This document shows, one piece after another, positions 26,101 to 36,933 of a DNA stretch of 64,000 nt. Numbering within the stretch: position 1 is the stretch's first letter; each line of letters begins with the position of its first letter. The position numbers were made by a program, and so were the translations under genes. The notes beneath the pieces were generated by a model, which was not told where the DNA came from, did not search any database, and worked only from the letters and a program-made list of their open reading frames with translations. The stretch spans positions 248,001 to 312,000 of the forward strand of contig JAFKAC010000011.1 of NCBI GenBank assembly GCA_025766275.1, in the 5' to 3' direction. This stretch comes from Lactarius indigo. Lineage: Eukaryota > Basidiomycota > Agaricomycetes > Russulales > Russulaceae.

Positions 26101-26256
26101 TCCTAATGCTTGTACTGAGCCTACGGCAGATGGGGTTGCAGAAATCAAACGAATTGTTGGAATATGTTCAGGTGTCGTTTGCTGCGGCAATGTAGACAGT
26201 GTTCGTGTTTGATCTGGTGACTGTGCAGGAGAGCATAGAGGCAAGGTGCTTCGCAT
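20151..26256 (-). CDS. Very large Ser/Pro-rich protein of unknown function
   Basis: About 1,850 residues in about eight exons, with short introns near 25490-25560, 24470-24510, 24060-24120, 23040-23090, 21690-21760, 21380-21410, 20750-20810 and 20223-20283. The start ATG is 26256 (MRSTLPLCSPAQSPDQ); the last exon ends LVITRPAVAIGA at TGA 20151-20153. It is mostly disordered: low-complexity Ser, Pro, Arg and acid runs, with many DS(A/V)MS repeats between about 22100 and 22700 (VRQDSAMSAASVA, REMSADSVMSDVS). The best ordered-looking parts are SALKWGALGEVTN near 25770, DWDERGIAALRRYYTLKDEA near 20900 and FEPPAHCSGMRALLEHSRQT near 20720. I do not recognise a named family. It has no transmembrane segment or enzyme motif. 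The open frames on the plus strand here are shadows. Confidence 0.7.
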
Positions 26257-26675
26257 GTCGGGAGAAACGTGAAGTGTCGTATCGAAAACGTCGTGAAAGA
26301 GAGGCAAGCGGGCCACTGCCAGTGAGTGGCTTGGACGTTGAGATGTTCTCAACCCGAACCCGAACGAGAAACCAGAAGCCGACGAGGAATGGCCAGTTCA
26401 AGTTACGGCAACATGTAAATACGCGCATACAAGCTTGTAACACGCTAGTCACGTGATCGCGAATGGCACGACTAGTGGTCCATGGACCAACGATACAATT
26501 TTACACCCCCATCAGGCCCTCTCTGCCCGCGTTATCTACTGTATGGGTGGTGGTCGGTCTGACTCGGAAGCCGGAACAACGTACATAATGCCAATAAACG
26601 ACACCAGATCACCCACTTCCCCCTCCTGAGCAACCCTCTGCGATTCCGATTGACCCAGTCGCTATTATCCCTCAA
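26257..26675. promoter_or_regulatory. Divergent region, Ser/Pro-rich protein gene / metacaspase copy 2
   Basis: 419 nt between two divergent start codons; it must hold the promoters and 5' UTRs of both genes. No RNA gene, repeat or further ORF with support was seen. Confidence 0.35.
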
Positions 26676-29442
26676 ATGTCCATCCCGTAAGCAGGAATTG
26701 GTCTTCTCACTCACACACTCTCTGATAACCCTCCCTCGCAGATTTCCGTAAGTGCCTCTATCATTTTCCAACTATCGTGTCTCTACCCCGTACGGATTCT
26801 GCAGGCAGCCCCAATATGCGCAACCAATCGCAAGGCCTCCCTCGGATGCACCAACTCTGATTCAATTTCCTATCACGTATGTTATGCGTCCCGTGTTCGT
26901 GGCTTCATTAAGTACAAGTGTCATAGAACCGGCCATCTTCTTCCTCCGGGCCCCATCCCTAAGTGCGTTCATCTCATATAAAATCTTATACCCATTGATC
27001 CGTCCCTCATGCCCAGTTCTCGCGGACATCGCTCTCGCTCGCATTCACACTCCAGCAGTCACCGTGATCATCACCACCGTCATAGTCACAATCGCACTCG
27101 TTCCAGCTCGCGAGCGCCAAGCCCAGCACCGTATGATTCTCTTAATAACAGTTCACTCCTGACCATTCCTGACGTATACATAGATCCCCAGGTTTCATAC
27201 CATCACCTAGTCCAGCGCCAGTGTGCGTTGACATTCTTCCAGACACCATAACTATTCCTAGCGAGCTGACGTCTTCATGTTCTCAGCGTACAGGGCCATC
27301 ATTATCGCCCGCGTACGCATTCTCACTCTAGCGACAATCACCACCACCACCACCACCACCACCGCCACCGGTCCCGGTCCTCTCAAGAGCATAGTCATTC
27401 GCGCTCCCACTCTCACAGCAGGCATCGAAGTCACAGCATAACTCATGCCCCTCCGATGCTCATCTCGCGCAAGTACCTTCTATTCCCCTAATGTGCGCCC
27501 ATGCTCAAAGGAATTACAGAGCACTCAGAGCCAATTGCACCCTACATGCTGGTGCCAACAACAGCATACCCCGCGTCCGAATACCAGCAACCATATGTGA
27601 CGCAGCCCAGCTACGGACCGACGCTTCCTCCTGCCGCTACCGCCTTTCCCATGCCGCCGACACCGGCAGCAACCGCGTCGCACGGCATTCCCTCTCCGCG
27701 GTTCCCACCCACTACTCGTGCGCCCCCGGCGCCATCTGCCCCTGCGCCGGTACAGACTCGTGCGCTTCGCGTGCCGCATATTTCACGCTCACAACCACGC
27801 AAGTCGCTGTTAGCTCAGGAAGTAGATGCGAAGGCAACGTCCTACGGCCTGCATTCCCATCCACTATTCCGTCACTCGCGGTGCACGGGAAAACGAAAGG
27901 CTGTTTGCGTACGTGCCCCTCCCCGGTGCCTTTGATTGCTGCTTAATGAGGATATAGGTGGGCATCAACTACACTGGACAAAAGAACGAACTTCAGGGAT
28001 GTGTGAACGACGCCCAGAACATATTCCGGTTTCTTACAGGTTTGCATCGCACCCTTTCTAATACCATGAAGCTGACACAATCGTCGAGTAGAGAAATACC
28101 GATATTCCCGCTCTAACGTTATTGTGCTCACTGACGACGCTACAAACCCGCGTATGCAACCCACGCGAAAGAATATGCTAAACGCAATGCGATGGCTCGT
28201 TGAAGATGCGTGCCCTGACGACGCTCTTTTCATACATTGTGAGTGGGCTGAAGTGCTGAAACGTCATTTGATGACCGTTTGCCGCAGATTCTGGACATGG
28301 TGGCAGAACGCGCGATCAGAACGGCGACGAAGATAGACGGATGGGATGAGGGTAACACTATTCAGTCGTTGATTTTCCTTCCGGGGCTAAAGATGCCCAA
28401 AGTCATCTTTCCAGTCGATTACAAGACAACTGGAATCATTTCGGACGATGTGACTACCCCATAATCCCTTATACTCCTTACGGTGAATTGACCGTACCTT
28501 GTAGGAATTGCATAAAGTATTGGTACGTATGAGTACTGGTGAGATGACGATAACCTAGCCCTGAGCCTTCGCATCAACAGGTAGACCCCCTTCCACCGGG
28601 CTGCCGACTCACAGTATGCAATCTTCGTTCACTACCTTGTTCCCCCACTGACCCACATCACAGAGCGTATTTGACGTGAGTTCTGACACTCTACGCCGGA
28701 GTAGGCATTGATTCGCTGTGTAGTCCTGCCATTCGGCTTCCGTCCTAGGTGCGCATTTTGACTTACTTAGCGCCACTCTGGCTGAAAAATAGAAGATCTA
28801 CCTTTTGAGGTATTTTGAATGATCTGGTCCGCTTATTCTACGCTTAATATTACTGGTGATACAGTATCATTCCAATGGGCAACTGAAATCGAGTCCGGTC
28901 TCACCCGCATTCCTCAATGCAATGACCTCTCCAGCTGATGTGGTATGTTCAAAAGCGTTTTCAGTAGGAAAGTAAGAAATGTTTACCGATAACTCGTAGG
29001 TCAGCTTCAGCGGTAGTATGGACACGCAAACGAGCGCCGATGTTGTCCAGAATGGAGTTGCCGTAGGTGCAATGAGCTATGTGGGTGACAGTCCATCCCG
29101 ACAAACTAATGGCGCTGACCACCGATGCTGTAGGCTTTGCTGAAGGTGCTGAGTACGTGGTCACAATTTCGACGCTTTCTTGAATGAATGAATTATGTTC
29201 AGACCGCAATCCTCGTATTTCCTATCTCGATCTATTACGTGGCGTCCGGTGAGTGTTGTTACTTGTGACACTGCCCCTCATCCTCACACTGTGGCCGATT
29301 CTCACAGAGCAATCCTGAGTACGAAATATAGTCAAAAGCCACAATTGTCAAGCTCGCACATTATGGTGCGTGAATGAATCACGTTCTACCAGATGCTCAC
29401 CTCCTGTTCTCTCAGGATATGAGTTTGCAATTTACCATGTAG
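26676..29442 (+). CDS. Type I metacaspase, copy 2 (one frameshift in the p20 region)
   Basis: Clan CD cysteine protease. The start at 26676 fits a chain of tiny 5' exons: 26676-26686, 26742-26747 (6 nt) and 26805 onward, giving MSIPFPQPQYAQPIARPP, then an Arg/Ser/His-rich prodomain with nine successive His (27339-27363) and a Pro/Tyr region. The protease domain shows [65 protein letters not shown] (catalytic His), VIFPVDYKTTG, FDSCHSASVLEDL (catalytic Cys, with Ala where Gly is usual), GVAVGAMSY and KYSQKPQLSSSHIMDMSL, TAG at 29440. At about 28335 an extra A separates NGDED from DGWDEV and creates a stop. A second frame mismatch occurs near 27480-27505 in the prodomain. All other exons join cleanly. 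Confidence 0.8.
27339..27363 (+). repeat. (CAC)n microsatellite encoding poly-His
   Basis: 25 nt of uninterrupted CAC units inside the metacaspase copy 2 prodomain, encoding a run of His followed by HRHRSRSS. Expected to vary in length between strains. Confidence 0.9.
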
Positions 29443-30386
29443 CCGGGCACTGTTCGACACTTGACCTCAAGGTGCTGATTTTTGCTCAAGTATGTTTTGC
29501 TGTTGGTGTCGCTTACTAGCCTAGTTCTCTTCAATGGTTTGTTTCCGCCAGGGTAACAGTATCGGAGCTGATAATAATGGGCACTAGTGAGAAGTAGCAG
29601 ATAGTAAGTTACGTAGAGTTTTATGCAGGTGGTGACGGTGCCACGTGGTGTTCTGTGCTGTACCCCAAGACTCACCCTAATGGATTTGAAAAAAGACAGA
29701 TGATAGGTTCCTGGTTTACGTTTTATGACTTCTTGTATGATGATAAGCTAGCTGTGTCATATTCTAATCATTCTCAGTGCAGACAGGTTGATGGACCTAT
29801 GGAGCTGAGTCATTTGTCGAGTCATTTGTGGCGAAACGCAACTCGTCTTCGCGCTGGTAGCGCCCTGCTGGCGATAAACAAAACGATGCATCCCTGGCAG
29901 GGAGTCGAACCCCGCTCTCGCGTGGCCAGATGGATGATAGGCGCATGTACTAATCCGATATACTACCAGTGACTGGGAAAGTGACTGAATTATATGAATA
30001 TGAGACGCGAAAGGCATAATGCCTGACTTCTATGGAACGAGAAAGTGGACTTTCAGGTCGCCATTGGAAAAACCGGGTGCTTTCTCTGAGGATGCGGACT
30101 TTACACAAGCGCCGGAATGCCTCAAACCGATGATATCAACAAAGCGTGTGTGGTATACCTTTTCGCTGGACGACGCGATGATCGTGACGGATGCATGTGA
30201 TCTCTCACGTGATGCACGTGCTGGATAAGACGCGTCCCACACCCACACACTGGCACGAGCCACGGCGCGACTTGTGCTCTTGCCAGTGGTTGTGTGCCCA
30301 TCATTCGAGGGCGACCTCATTGGCAGGCCTCAGGCTCTCTCAGCGTCCTTCTCAAATGCAGTCGAATCTTCGATATCCTAGAGTCA
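29443..30386. other. Intergenic region holding a tRNA-like sequence
   Basis: 944 nt between metacaspase copy 2 and CHK1, both on the plus strand. It contains a tRNA-like sequence at 29891-29972 on the minus strand. Open frames on both strands around 30019-30320 are about 70-96 codons, overlap each other and show no family resemblance. The CHK1 promoter and perhaps its first exon lie at the right end. Confidence 0.4.
29891..29972 (-). tRNA. Degenerate tRNA-Asp-like sequence with a 12-nt intron
   Basis: Read on the minus strand. Acceptor arms TCACTGG and CCAGGGA pair at six of seven positions. The D-arm is GTAT/GTAC with a GG-containing loop; the T-arm is CGGGG-TTCGACT-CCCTG, so both internal promoter boxes are recognisable. 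The anticodon loop reads CTATCA, then a putative intron TCCATCTGGCCA, then C, which gives anticodon ATC. Eukaryotic tRNA-Asp uses GTC, the skeleton resembles tRNA-Asp, and the base after the acceptor is T instead of the usual G. I therefore read it as a mutated or pseudogene tRNA-Asp. It could also be an assembly-damaged real gene. Confidence 0.5.
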
Positions 30387-32412
30387 ATGGTGCCACATAG
30401 ATATTCTCTCCCGGTACAACCTGTTCCTTTAACTAATTCGGGTTGTAACAGGCTACCGGTTGATCCAGCAAGTCGGTGGTGGTGGCTTCTCTACGTGCGT
30501 TCAGTCGCGAATAAAAAGAGAAAAGGGAAAGAACTTATAGTCCACTATCAGCGTGTTTCAGGCTGTCAATACCGAAGACCATCGGGTCGCCGCCTGCAAG
30601 GTTGTCGCACTGACACCCAAAACCACCCAGGCTGAACGCAAGGCCCTTGACAAGGAAATGCGCGTGCACGCTGCCCTAAAGCACAACAACGTTCTCGAGT
30701 TTTTGACCGCAGTCGTTGTGGAAACCGGAACAGACTCGCCATATGTCCCAGCGATCTACATGCTCCTCGAGTTCGCGGCCGGTGGTGACCTCTTTGATAA
30801 AATCGGTGCGTCTTCCCGGACCGGTTCTACCTGCCTCGAGCTGAATCGCCCCCCGGAAAGCTCCTGACGTCGGGGTAGGCGAAGAAGTGGCCCACTTTTA
30901 TTTTCTCCAACTACTCTCCGGCCTAGTACGTTCCACGGCCGCTGGCAGCGCGCACAGCAGGACGATAGGCTGATTTCCACTCGGGAACGCCGTCCAGAAT
31001 TACGTCCACGTAGAAGGCGTGTGCCACCGGGATCTTAAGCCCGAAAACCTTCTCCTTGATGCCGCGGGGACGCTCAAAATATCGGATTTTGGTCTTTGTT
31101 CGGTATACAAACTCAAGGATTCGGGGAGGACCCGAATGCTTTCAGAGAGATGCGGAAGCCTGCCATATGTCGCCCCAGAAGTATGCTGCCAGGATGACTT
31201 TGTCATGTACCAAGCCCTGATCGATGCATGCAGCTCAACTCGGACAAGGCCCTATGCTGCCGAGCCTATCGACGCCTGGGGGGTCGGTGTTATCCTCTTT
31301 ACCATGATTGCCGGGAGTGCGTAAGACTACCCGTCATCGAGGAGAGGGCGGTGTCTCACCCGACTTTAAAAAGATACGCCCTGGGACGAACCATCAGCGC
31401 GCAGCTATGAGTTCAGCCGTTATGTCTCGGGCGCATTTATCGACGACGCTCCGTGGGACCGAATCCCCGCGCCTGTCTTTTGTGCGTCGCAGTCGTTTAC
31501 TCGTGATGCGTTTCTTACGCACCCATTCCCTCTAGCTCTGATCACAGGGTTTGCTCACCGTCAATCCACAGGATCGCATGTCGCTAGCAGACGCATTCCA
31601 GCACCCTTGGGTGCTCACGTACGTATTGATCGCATTGTGAAACCTCCATCCATCCTAATGCTTATCATCCTGGTCGCAGACAGAGCCAACTAGCTTCACA
31701 AGGTCCTGTGGCCCTCGCGGAGAGGCTCACCCAATCTCTCCGCGATACCGGTGATCTTGACCTTATAGAGGTCGATATGCAGACGTACGTTTTACATGCC
31801 TAACACAGAAACGCGAAGGCCTTCTCTCAAGGTCTGACGTGCACAGGGAATCACCATCTTCGGTCCAGGACGACGACCAAATCATGCTTTCGGCGACGCG
31901 GGGATCGCAATTCATTCAATCTCTCATGCTCTTCGTTCGTTCATCTGCTTGCCAACAGTGGTGCTCCCTCTCATCCCTCTTCCTTCAGTCGCAAACGCAA
32001 GGCGGAACGCGCTATACGCCAAACCTCACGCGCTTCTGGGCGTCTATTCGCACCACCCGAACTGATCGTCGCTATCGAAAGGGGTCTAGGGGGACTATCT
32101 GTCCGCGCTGTGCGGGCACCTAATGGGCCGAATGGCGAGCTGCGCTGCCGTATCGGCGCATTTGACGCCCGTCGTGTCCCGTTCAAAGGCTGGGCGATAG
32201 TCGAGCCTTTCATAACGGCGGATGGGAGTATGCGGAGCTTCTGTATCATGCAACGTGATGAGGTGATTCTTCCCCCCCTACATCCATGATACAAATATCA
32301 ACGACGAGGCACACAGGGTGATCCTATATCCTGGCGGAGGGTGTTCAAGGCCGTCGTACAATCACAAGAAGTAGCACCGTATCTCCTCCGCCGGGGGGTC
32401 AAGGGGTCTTGA
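30387..32412 (+). CDS. CHK1: Checkpoint kinase Ch​k1 (two apparent frameshifts)
   Basis: Ser/Thr kinase of the DNA-damage checkpoint. Kinase motifs in order: GYRLIQQVGGGGFSTVFQAV, VAACKVVALTPK (Lys), MLLEFAAGGDLFDKIG, CHRDLKPENLLLD, KISDFGLCSV, CGSLPYVAPE, AAEPIDAWGVGVILFTMIAG, TPWDEPS. The C-terminal regulatory KA1-like region ends GDPISWRRVFKAVVQSQE at TGA 32410-32412. The first exon is uncertain; the ATG at 30387 is only a candidate because its phase does not fit the next exon. One extra A at about 31246 breaks the frame before RPYAAEP, and one extra base at about 32049 breaks it before PPELIVAIERGL. Everything else is well conserved, so the gene is probably functional with assembly insertions. 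Confidence 0.85.
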
Positions 32413-32643
32413 ATAAAACTTTAGGAATACCATGATCTGACCAATTTTGCAATGTGTCTGATCTCTTCATCTCGGGTCTATAGAAAGGGTATTGCTGTTG
32501 ATGATAGGGCAGGATTGCTGCACAACGGAACACAGTAGTATAGTGCTAGATAGGGTTCTGCACCCCAAGACGTTTCATAGAGGTATCGCCGCCAAATACC
32601 AGTCTACGTGCTACAAACTCACAAGAGACTCGATCGACATCCC

Positions 32644-34368
32644 TCAATATCGGGTACCACGAACAGTGTTGGCGCTCATTGCCTGGTTGATGTCTGCGAG
32701 GTCTTCAGCTGTCAGTCCGATATCACCCGCCGCACAATTCTCGATCGTACGCCTGGCATTACTGTGTGTGCGATGAGCCGAGGACATTGGGGCAACGCGC
32801 AATGGAGACGTACGAGCTGCCTGGGATGGGTACGACCCTCGGTCCAAGTGAGGCCACCCATGCGATACATAGCTGGGCCGCGGTAATGCCCTTCTTAGCT
32901 GCAATTGCCTCTATTGCCGAAACAAGGGCAAGGTTATGGTTGAAGTTCTAGACGGCAGAGGGTACATTAAACGGCGGAGGCAATAAGAAGACGAGGTGAC
33001 TCACATCTTTTTGGAAGCGGCTAAATTGGCGTAGCATGTTATCGGCTGGAATGATGTTGGTTGATCGCCAGACGAGGGAATACGAAAGCACGCACGCTCA
33101 AGGTCTTTGTAGGACTTCCATTTTCCAGTTAAGAAACCGTGTCCCAGAGGCCTAGAACAGGGTGTTGGATATCCGGATACACGGGCGTCAACAGAGTACC
33201 CACGAATATGCGATGACGGCAATTCCGAGTTCTTCGCATGTAGAAATGACTGTGACGTATAGGTGAGGTCAATGATTGAGGCAAAAGCGAGCCGTTTGCG
33301 AACCGTCCTTCGTCTCTTGGGTGTAGCTCCACGGGCTAACCTCAATTTCAACGGCGGCGATTGGATGCCCCTGGAATGCACGATAAGGACAAGTGACGTA
33401 ACTGATTCAGAACACAAGGAACTGCGCGCTTACCTTGTGCGCCTCACGGACGTGTTCAGCGCGAACTTCAGACAGACCGATGTGGTCAAATTTCCCTCGC
33501 GCGATGAACTTGCCCATGACGCGTGTGCTTTGTTCGAGGGGAACACCGTGTATGACACGTGCGGGTTCGAACAGATCAAGTTTCTTTGTCCCACGAAGCT
33601 TTGCGAGTATGAAATTGACTTTTCGTTCGATTGCTGCTTCTCTGTGGTTTTAGGCGTTGACCTCCTGATACGCGCAGGTAAAGGGGAAGGGGAACGTACA
33701 GATCTCCATATGGATTGAACGACATGCCGCACTGCGTCAAGTATCAAGACAGGTGTACGCGCCAAGAATCAGCACTGCGCACCTTGACAGAAAGGAACGC
33801 CTTGTCAGCATATCCTGGGTATCGCTCGAAGAAACGCGCGAGAAGCTCGAGATTGGCGCTTGGGGGATTGATGCCGTAGAACTCGCCTGTATGTCGTAGG
33901 TGGGTAAGAATACTACATGTATATGGATACTCGTGTACGCACCACTGTTAAGGAACATCTTTGCGCCAGGTGGGAGACTATCCATGCCAGCCTTCAACGA
34001 CGCGAACGCGTCTTCGTCAGAAATTGGTGGATCACGCCATCTACGGACAGAAGTGAGAGAAGAGTGATGCAAATTCAAAAGATGTACAGACGTCATCATC
34101 ATCAGACCATGCTGAGGATTAGAGGGGTCAAACAAATGGGGGATGATCTGAGAGGGAAGCGTATACTGACACCAATCTTTCCAACGGTAACATTAGAGGC
34201 GGTACCCCCGAGTTGAGCGGATTTAGTGCCAGTCATGATGGGTGGGATCGAGGAAGAACGAGAGGAGGCAGAAGTTGATTTCTGGAGGGAATAAGAATGA
34301 AAGAGAACAGCGATCAAGACGAGGACGGGTACCGTTGTGAGAAGACGTTTGAACCATCTGGGAGACAT
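32644..34368 (-). CDS. Aldo-keto reductase with N-terminal membrane anchor
   Basis: NADPH-dependent reductase of the AKR superfamily, similar to fungal pyridoxal-reductase/voltage-channel-beta-like AKRs. Blocks: [52 protein letters not shown] (active-site Tyr), [83 protein letters not shown] and [20 protein letters not shown], ending at TGA 32644. All exons join in frame through about nine short introns. Unusually, about 45 residues precede the AKR fold, with the hydrophobic segment [16 protein letters not shown] after basic MSPRWFKRL. That looks like a signal anchor. An internal Met ([10 protein letters not shown]) sits exactly where the AKR fold normally begins, so a soluble form could start there. 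Confidence 0.87.
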
Positions 34369-34479
34369 TTATAACCAAAGGACGCGAGCGCGTCACTTAT
34401 AATTTAAGCACCGACCCACACAGTAGGTATGTAATCCTGTCTACGTGATCACCATGCATTATGCAATGTGCATTATTCA

Positions 34480-35299
34480 TCATGTCTTGAAAACTATAAT
34501 CAAAATCAACAGGACAAGTATCAGCAACCCAATCATCAGTCCTGACCCTGATTTCTTTCGTCAGCCGAAAACAAAACACAAACGTGTCTTTACTTACCGT
34601 GTTCCTTCGCGCCTTTCGCAACCCGTCCAAGTTGTTGACCGGCCCGGCTCAACCGATTCCCAGTGTTGTCCAAATCATGATCCAGCTCTTCCAACAACCC
34701 TGTGTGCACCTCCAGTTCGTCGTTAATCTGCATTGACAAGTCACGCTGGCGGGTGATCGAGTGCGAGAGGGAATCTAAATGCACATCCTGATCTGTGCTC
34801 CTCGTTGAGAAGGTAGAACTTCACTCATAGTGAGACTGACATGACACGCACCATCCATCAGGCGTCGTTGCTCCTGTAACAGAAATGCGGGGTCCCGCCC
34901 GGCCTCTGGGTCGTCCGAGTATGGCGTAAAATCGTGTTCCCCTACGTTGGGCCACGCCTTTTTCGGCTTCTCCGCACCTGGAGGAGTCCACGATCTCTCG
35001 TCCTCGTGTGTCTCCGAGCTACTGACAGTCGGCTCTGGAAGAGGCTCGAAGACCGCATCCGTTCCCACCATGCCACACATACGCGTGTGCTGGTTTCGCA
35101 AAAGCGAAACGGCCTCACTGTGCTCCCCGGTAGCTTCAAGTTCTAGGATGCCAGACCGCAGCTGCGCAAGGTTGCGCGTAATCTGCGGAATGTGCAGAGA
35201 ACTTGTCATGCCGCTCGTCGAGAGAGACTGTAATCTCTGACGCTCTAATAGAAGCGAGAGTGTTTGTGTCGATAGTGATGTGAGCTTGGGTAATGACAT
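34480..35299 (-). CDS. SYN8: Syntaxin-8-like Qc-SNARE
   Basis: Membrane fusion protein of the endosomal system. The start at 35299 gives MSLPKLTSLSTQTLSLLLER with an N-terminal helical region, then a Pro/acid linker (SWTPPGAEKPKKAW). The SNARE motif is EQDVHLDSLSHSITRQRDLS, with the central-layer Gln region LHTGLLEELDHDLDNTGNRL reading through RAGQQLGRVAKGAKEHG. A last exon supplies the C-terminal membrane anchor GLMIGLLILVLLILIIVFKT and TGA at 34480. Two introns of about 50-80 nt fit in frame. Length is about 240 residues, normal for the family. It diverges from RPP1 over 159 nt. Confidence 0.82.
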
Positions 35300-35458
35300 T
35301 ATTGCCAGAGTAAGGACAAGAGCCAGAACATGGTTCGTCGGCCCATTGCACTGGTACACTCGGAACCCGTGCCTGTCACACATATCGTGCGTCACAGTCA
35401 CGCGCGTCACAGACGAGGATTCAATTGGTTTGCATTCTGTTGCGATAACGCAGCGGCC
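35300..35458. promoter_or_regulatory. Compact divergent promoter, SYN8 / RPP1
   Basis: 159 nt separate the two start codons. The segment carries paired tgcgtcacagtcacgcgcgt-type direct repeats (cgtcacag at 35389 and 35406). Shared regulation is possible but not shown. Confidence 0.45.
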
Positions 35459-36695
35459 ATGTACTTTGACTTGAACTTTCTGGTTCCGCCTCCCTCTAGA
35501 ACTACTGGTCCAACCCACACTCAACCGAATAAGGGGAAGGGGAAACAGGTCCAACACTCTCAATCAACTTTGTTTTCCCACGCTCAGCTCGAGGCAATCG
35601 AAGCGCGCATTGACCTCCTCGTCCATGGTGCGTGTTCTCTAGCTGTCGCGGCTATTTTCTGATCCGCAGGCCAGTGGGTTACTCCGTATTTGCCTTTAAT
35701 CAATGTGTACAAACGAAGGTCGAGCCAAAAACTTTCGTCAATGCGCTCGACCCATTACTACGTCTCGTGAAGAAGCGGCCAGGGATCATATATCTTAAAC
35801 GACTCACGATTGTTCTCGATGAAGATAGCGAGAAAGGTTTCGGGCTCGTGCGTTTTCTCTTGTCCAGTTGCGACCATGCGCCACTACTCTTCGCAGACAA
35901 ACGCGCATTCAAATCTCTTCACTCCCTACGACCTTATCGCACTGGCGCCAACGACCGAAGCCACCTTTTCGCTTGCATGCCTGACACACACACAGCCTTC
36001 ACCACTCTCGGCGCACATAATCTCGGTTCCTCTCGATGTCCCCCGTCCCCCATTTCGAATGAAGCACACCATGGTTCGCACTGCGTTGCGTAACGGTGCT
36101 GTCTTTGAAATCCCGTACGCGAGCGCACTCGACAACACTGCGAAGCGAAACTGGTGGGCAGCGGCACGCGAGGTCGTCCGTGTGACTAAAGGGAAGGGAG
36201 TCATCGTGACTGGCGGTGGTACGGACGTCGCGGACTTGCGTGCTCCTAGAGACGTTGGAAACCTGTGTGTGGACAGCGCCCATCCTCTCATTTCCAAGCT
36301 GATCTGGAACACGAGTGTAACATTCCTTGGCCTAGCCCAAGATATGGCCCACAATGCCGCGACCACTACCCCAAAATCTCTCATTCTTCGTGCACGTACG
36401 TCTCGTCTTCTCATTCCCTTGTTTCTTTTTACATATCGGACGCACAGAAACTCGCAAGACCTATCGTGCCGTATTTTCCGAGCCAAGTGTGGTTATACCA
36501 GTCACATCAGCTGCGGTGCCCAGGGATGTCGTGGAGTGCGGGCAATCGGGTAAGCGGTCGCCGGAAGCAGTACTTACATCGCCCCATACGGAGGATACGC
36601 TGAGGTCATCAGAGGGGCGACAAAAAAAGCGCACGGGCGATGGCACAGAGCCAGCCGATGCTGGACATCCGCGGAAGAAGAAAAGAAAAAAGTAG
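35459..36695 (+). CDS. RPP1: RNase P/MRP subunit p30 (Rpp1)
   Basis: Protein subunit of nuclear RNase P and RNase MRP, which mature tRNA and rRNA. The start MYFDLNFLVPPP is typical. Blocks: SHAQLEAIEARIDLLVHVGY, SVFAFNQCVQTK, YLKRLTIVLDEDSEKGFGL, NLFTPYDLIALAPTTEATFS, VPRPPFRMKHTMVRTALRNG, FEIPYASALDNTAKRNWWAA and DVADLRAPRDVGNL. The RPP30 beta/alpha barrel is complete. The first acceptor is taken at gccag before TGGGTTAC because only that keeps the frame. The tail is charged and ends PRKKKRKK (nuclear localisation type) with TAG at 36693. No frame break was found. Confidence 0.88.
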
Positions 36696-36933
36696 CAGAC
36701 GGTACCGGGAGTGATTTCGAATACACTTGGGATTATTAAACCATAGGTCGAGGTTAGGACCTGTGTCGTTTGTACGCGACTTGTCCGACACCTGAGTCGG
36801 TGATGTGGCGTATCATCAATTCGTGTGACGTACTCGATTCCGAGTCTATCGAGCTCGTTAGCGCCCCCATTAGGGCAGGCGGTCGCCATAACTGGGACAC
36901 CCTAACTCCTGCCCATCGACCACCTGAACCCCA

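Noticed and set aside
30019..30320. Small overlapping open frames before CHK1
   Set aside because: 70-96 codons on both strands, mutually overlapping, without motifs or splice support.
33560..33585. ggttcgaa resembling a tRNA T-loop
   Set aside because: No acceptor or anticodon stem can be built around it, and it lies inside an aldo-keto reductase exon.
33263..33718. 151-codon open frame on the plus strand
   Set aside because: Antisense to aldo-keto reductase exons that carry clear conserved blocks.
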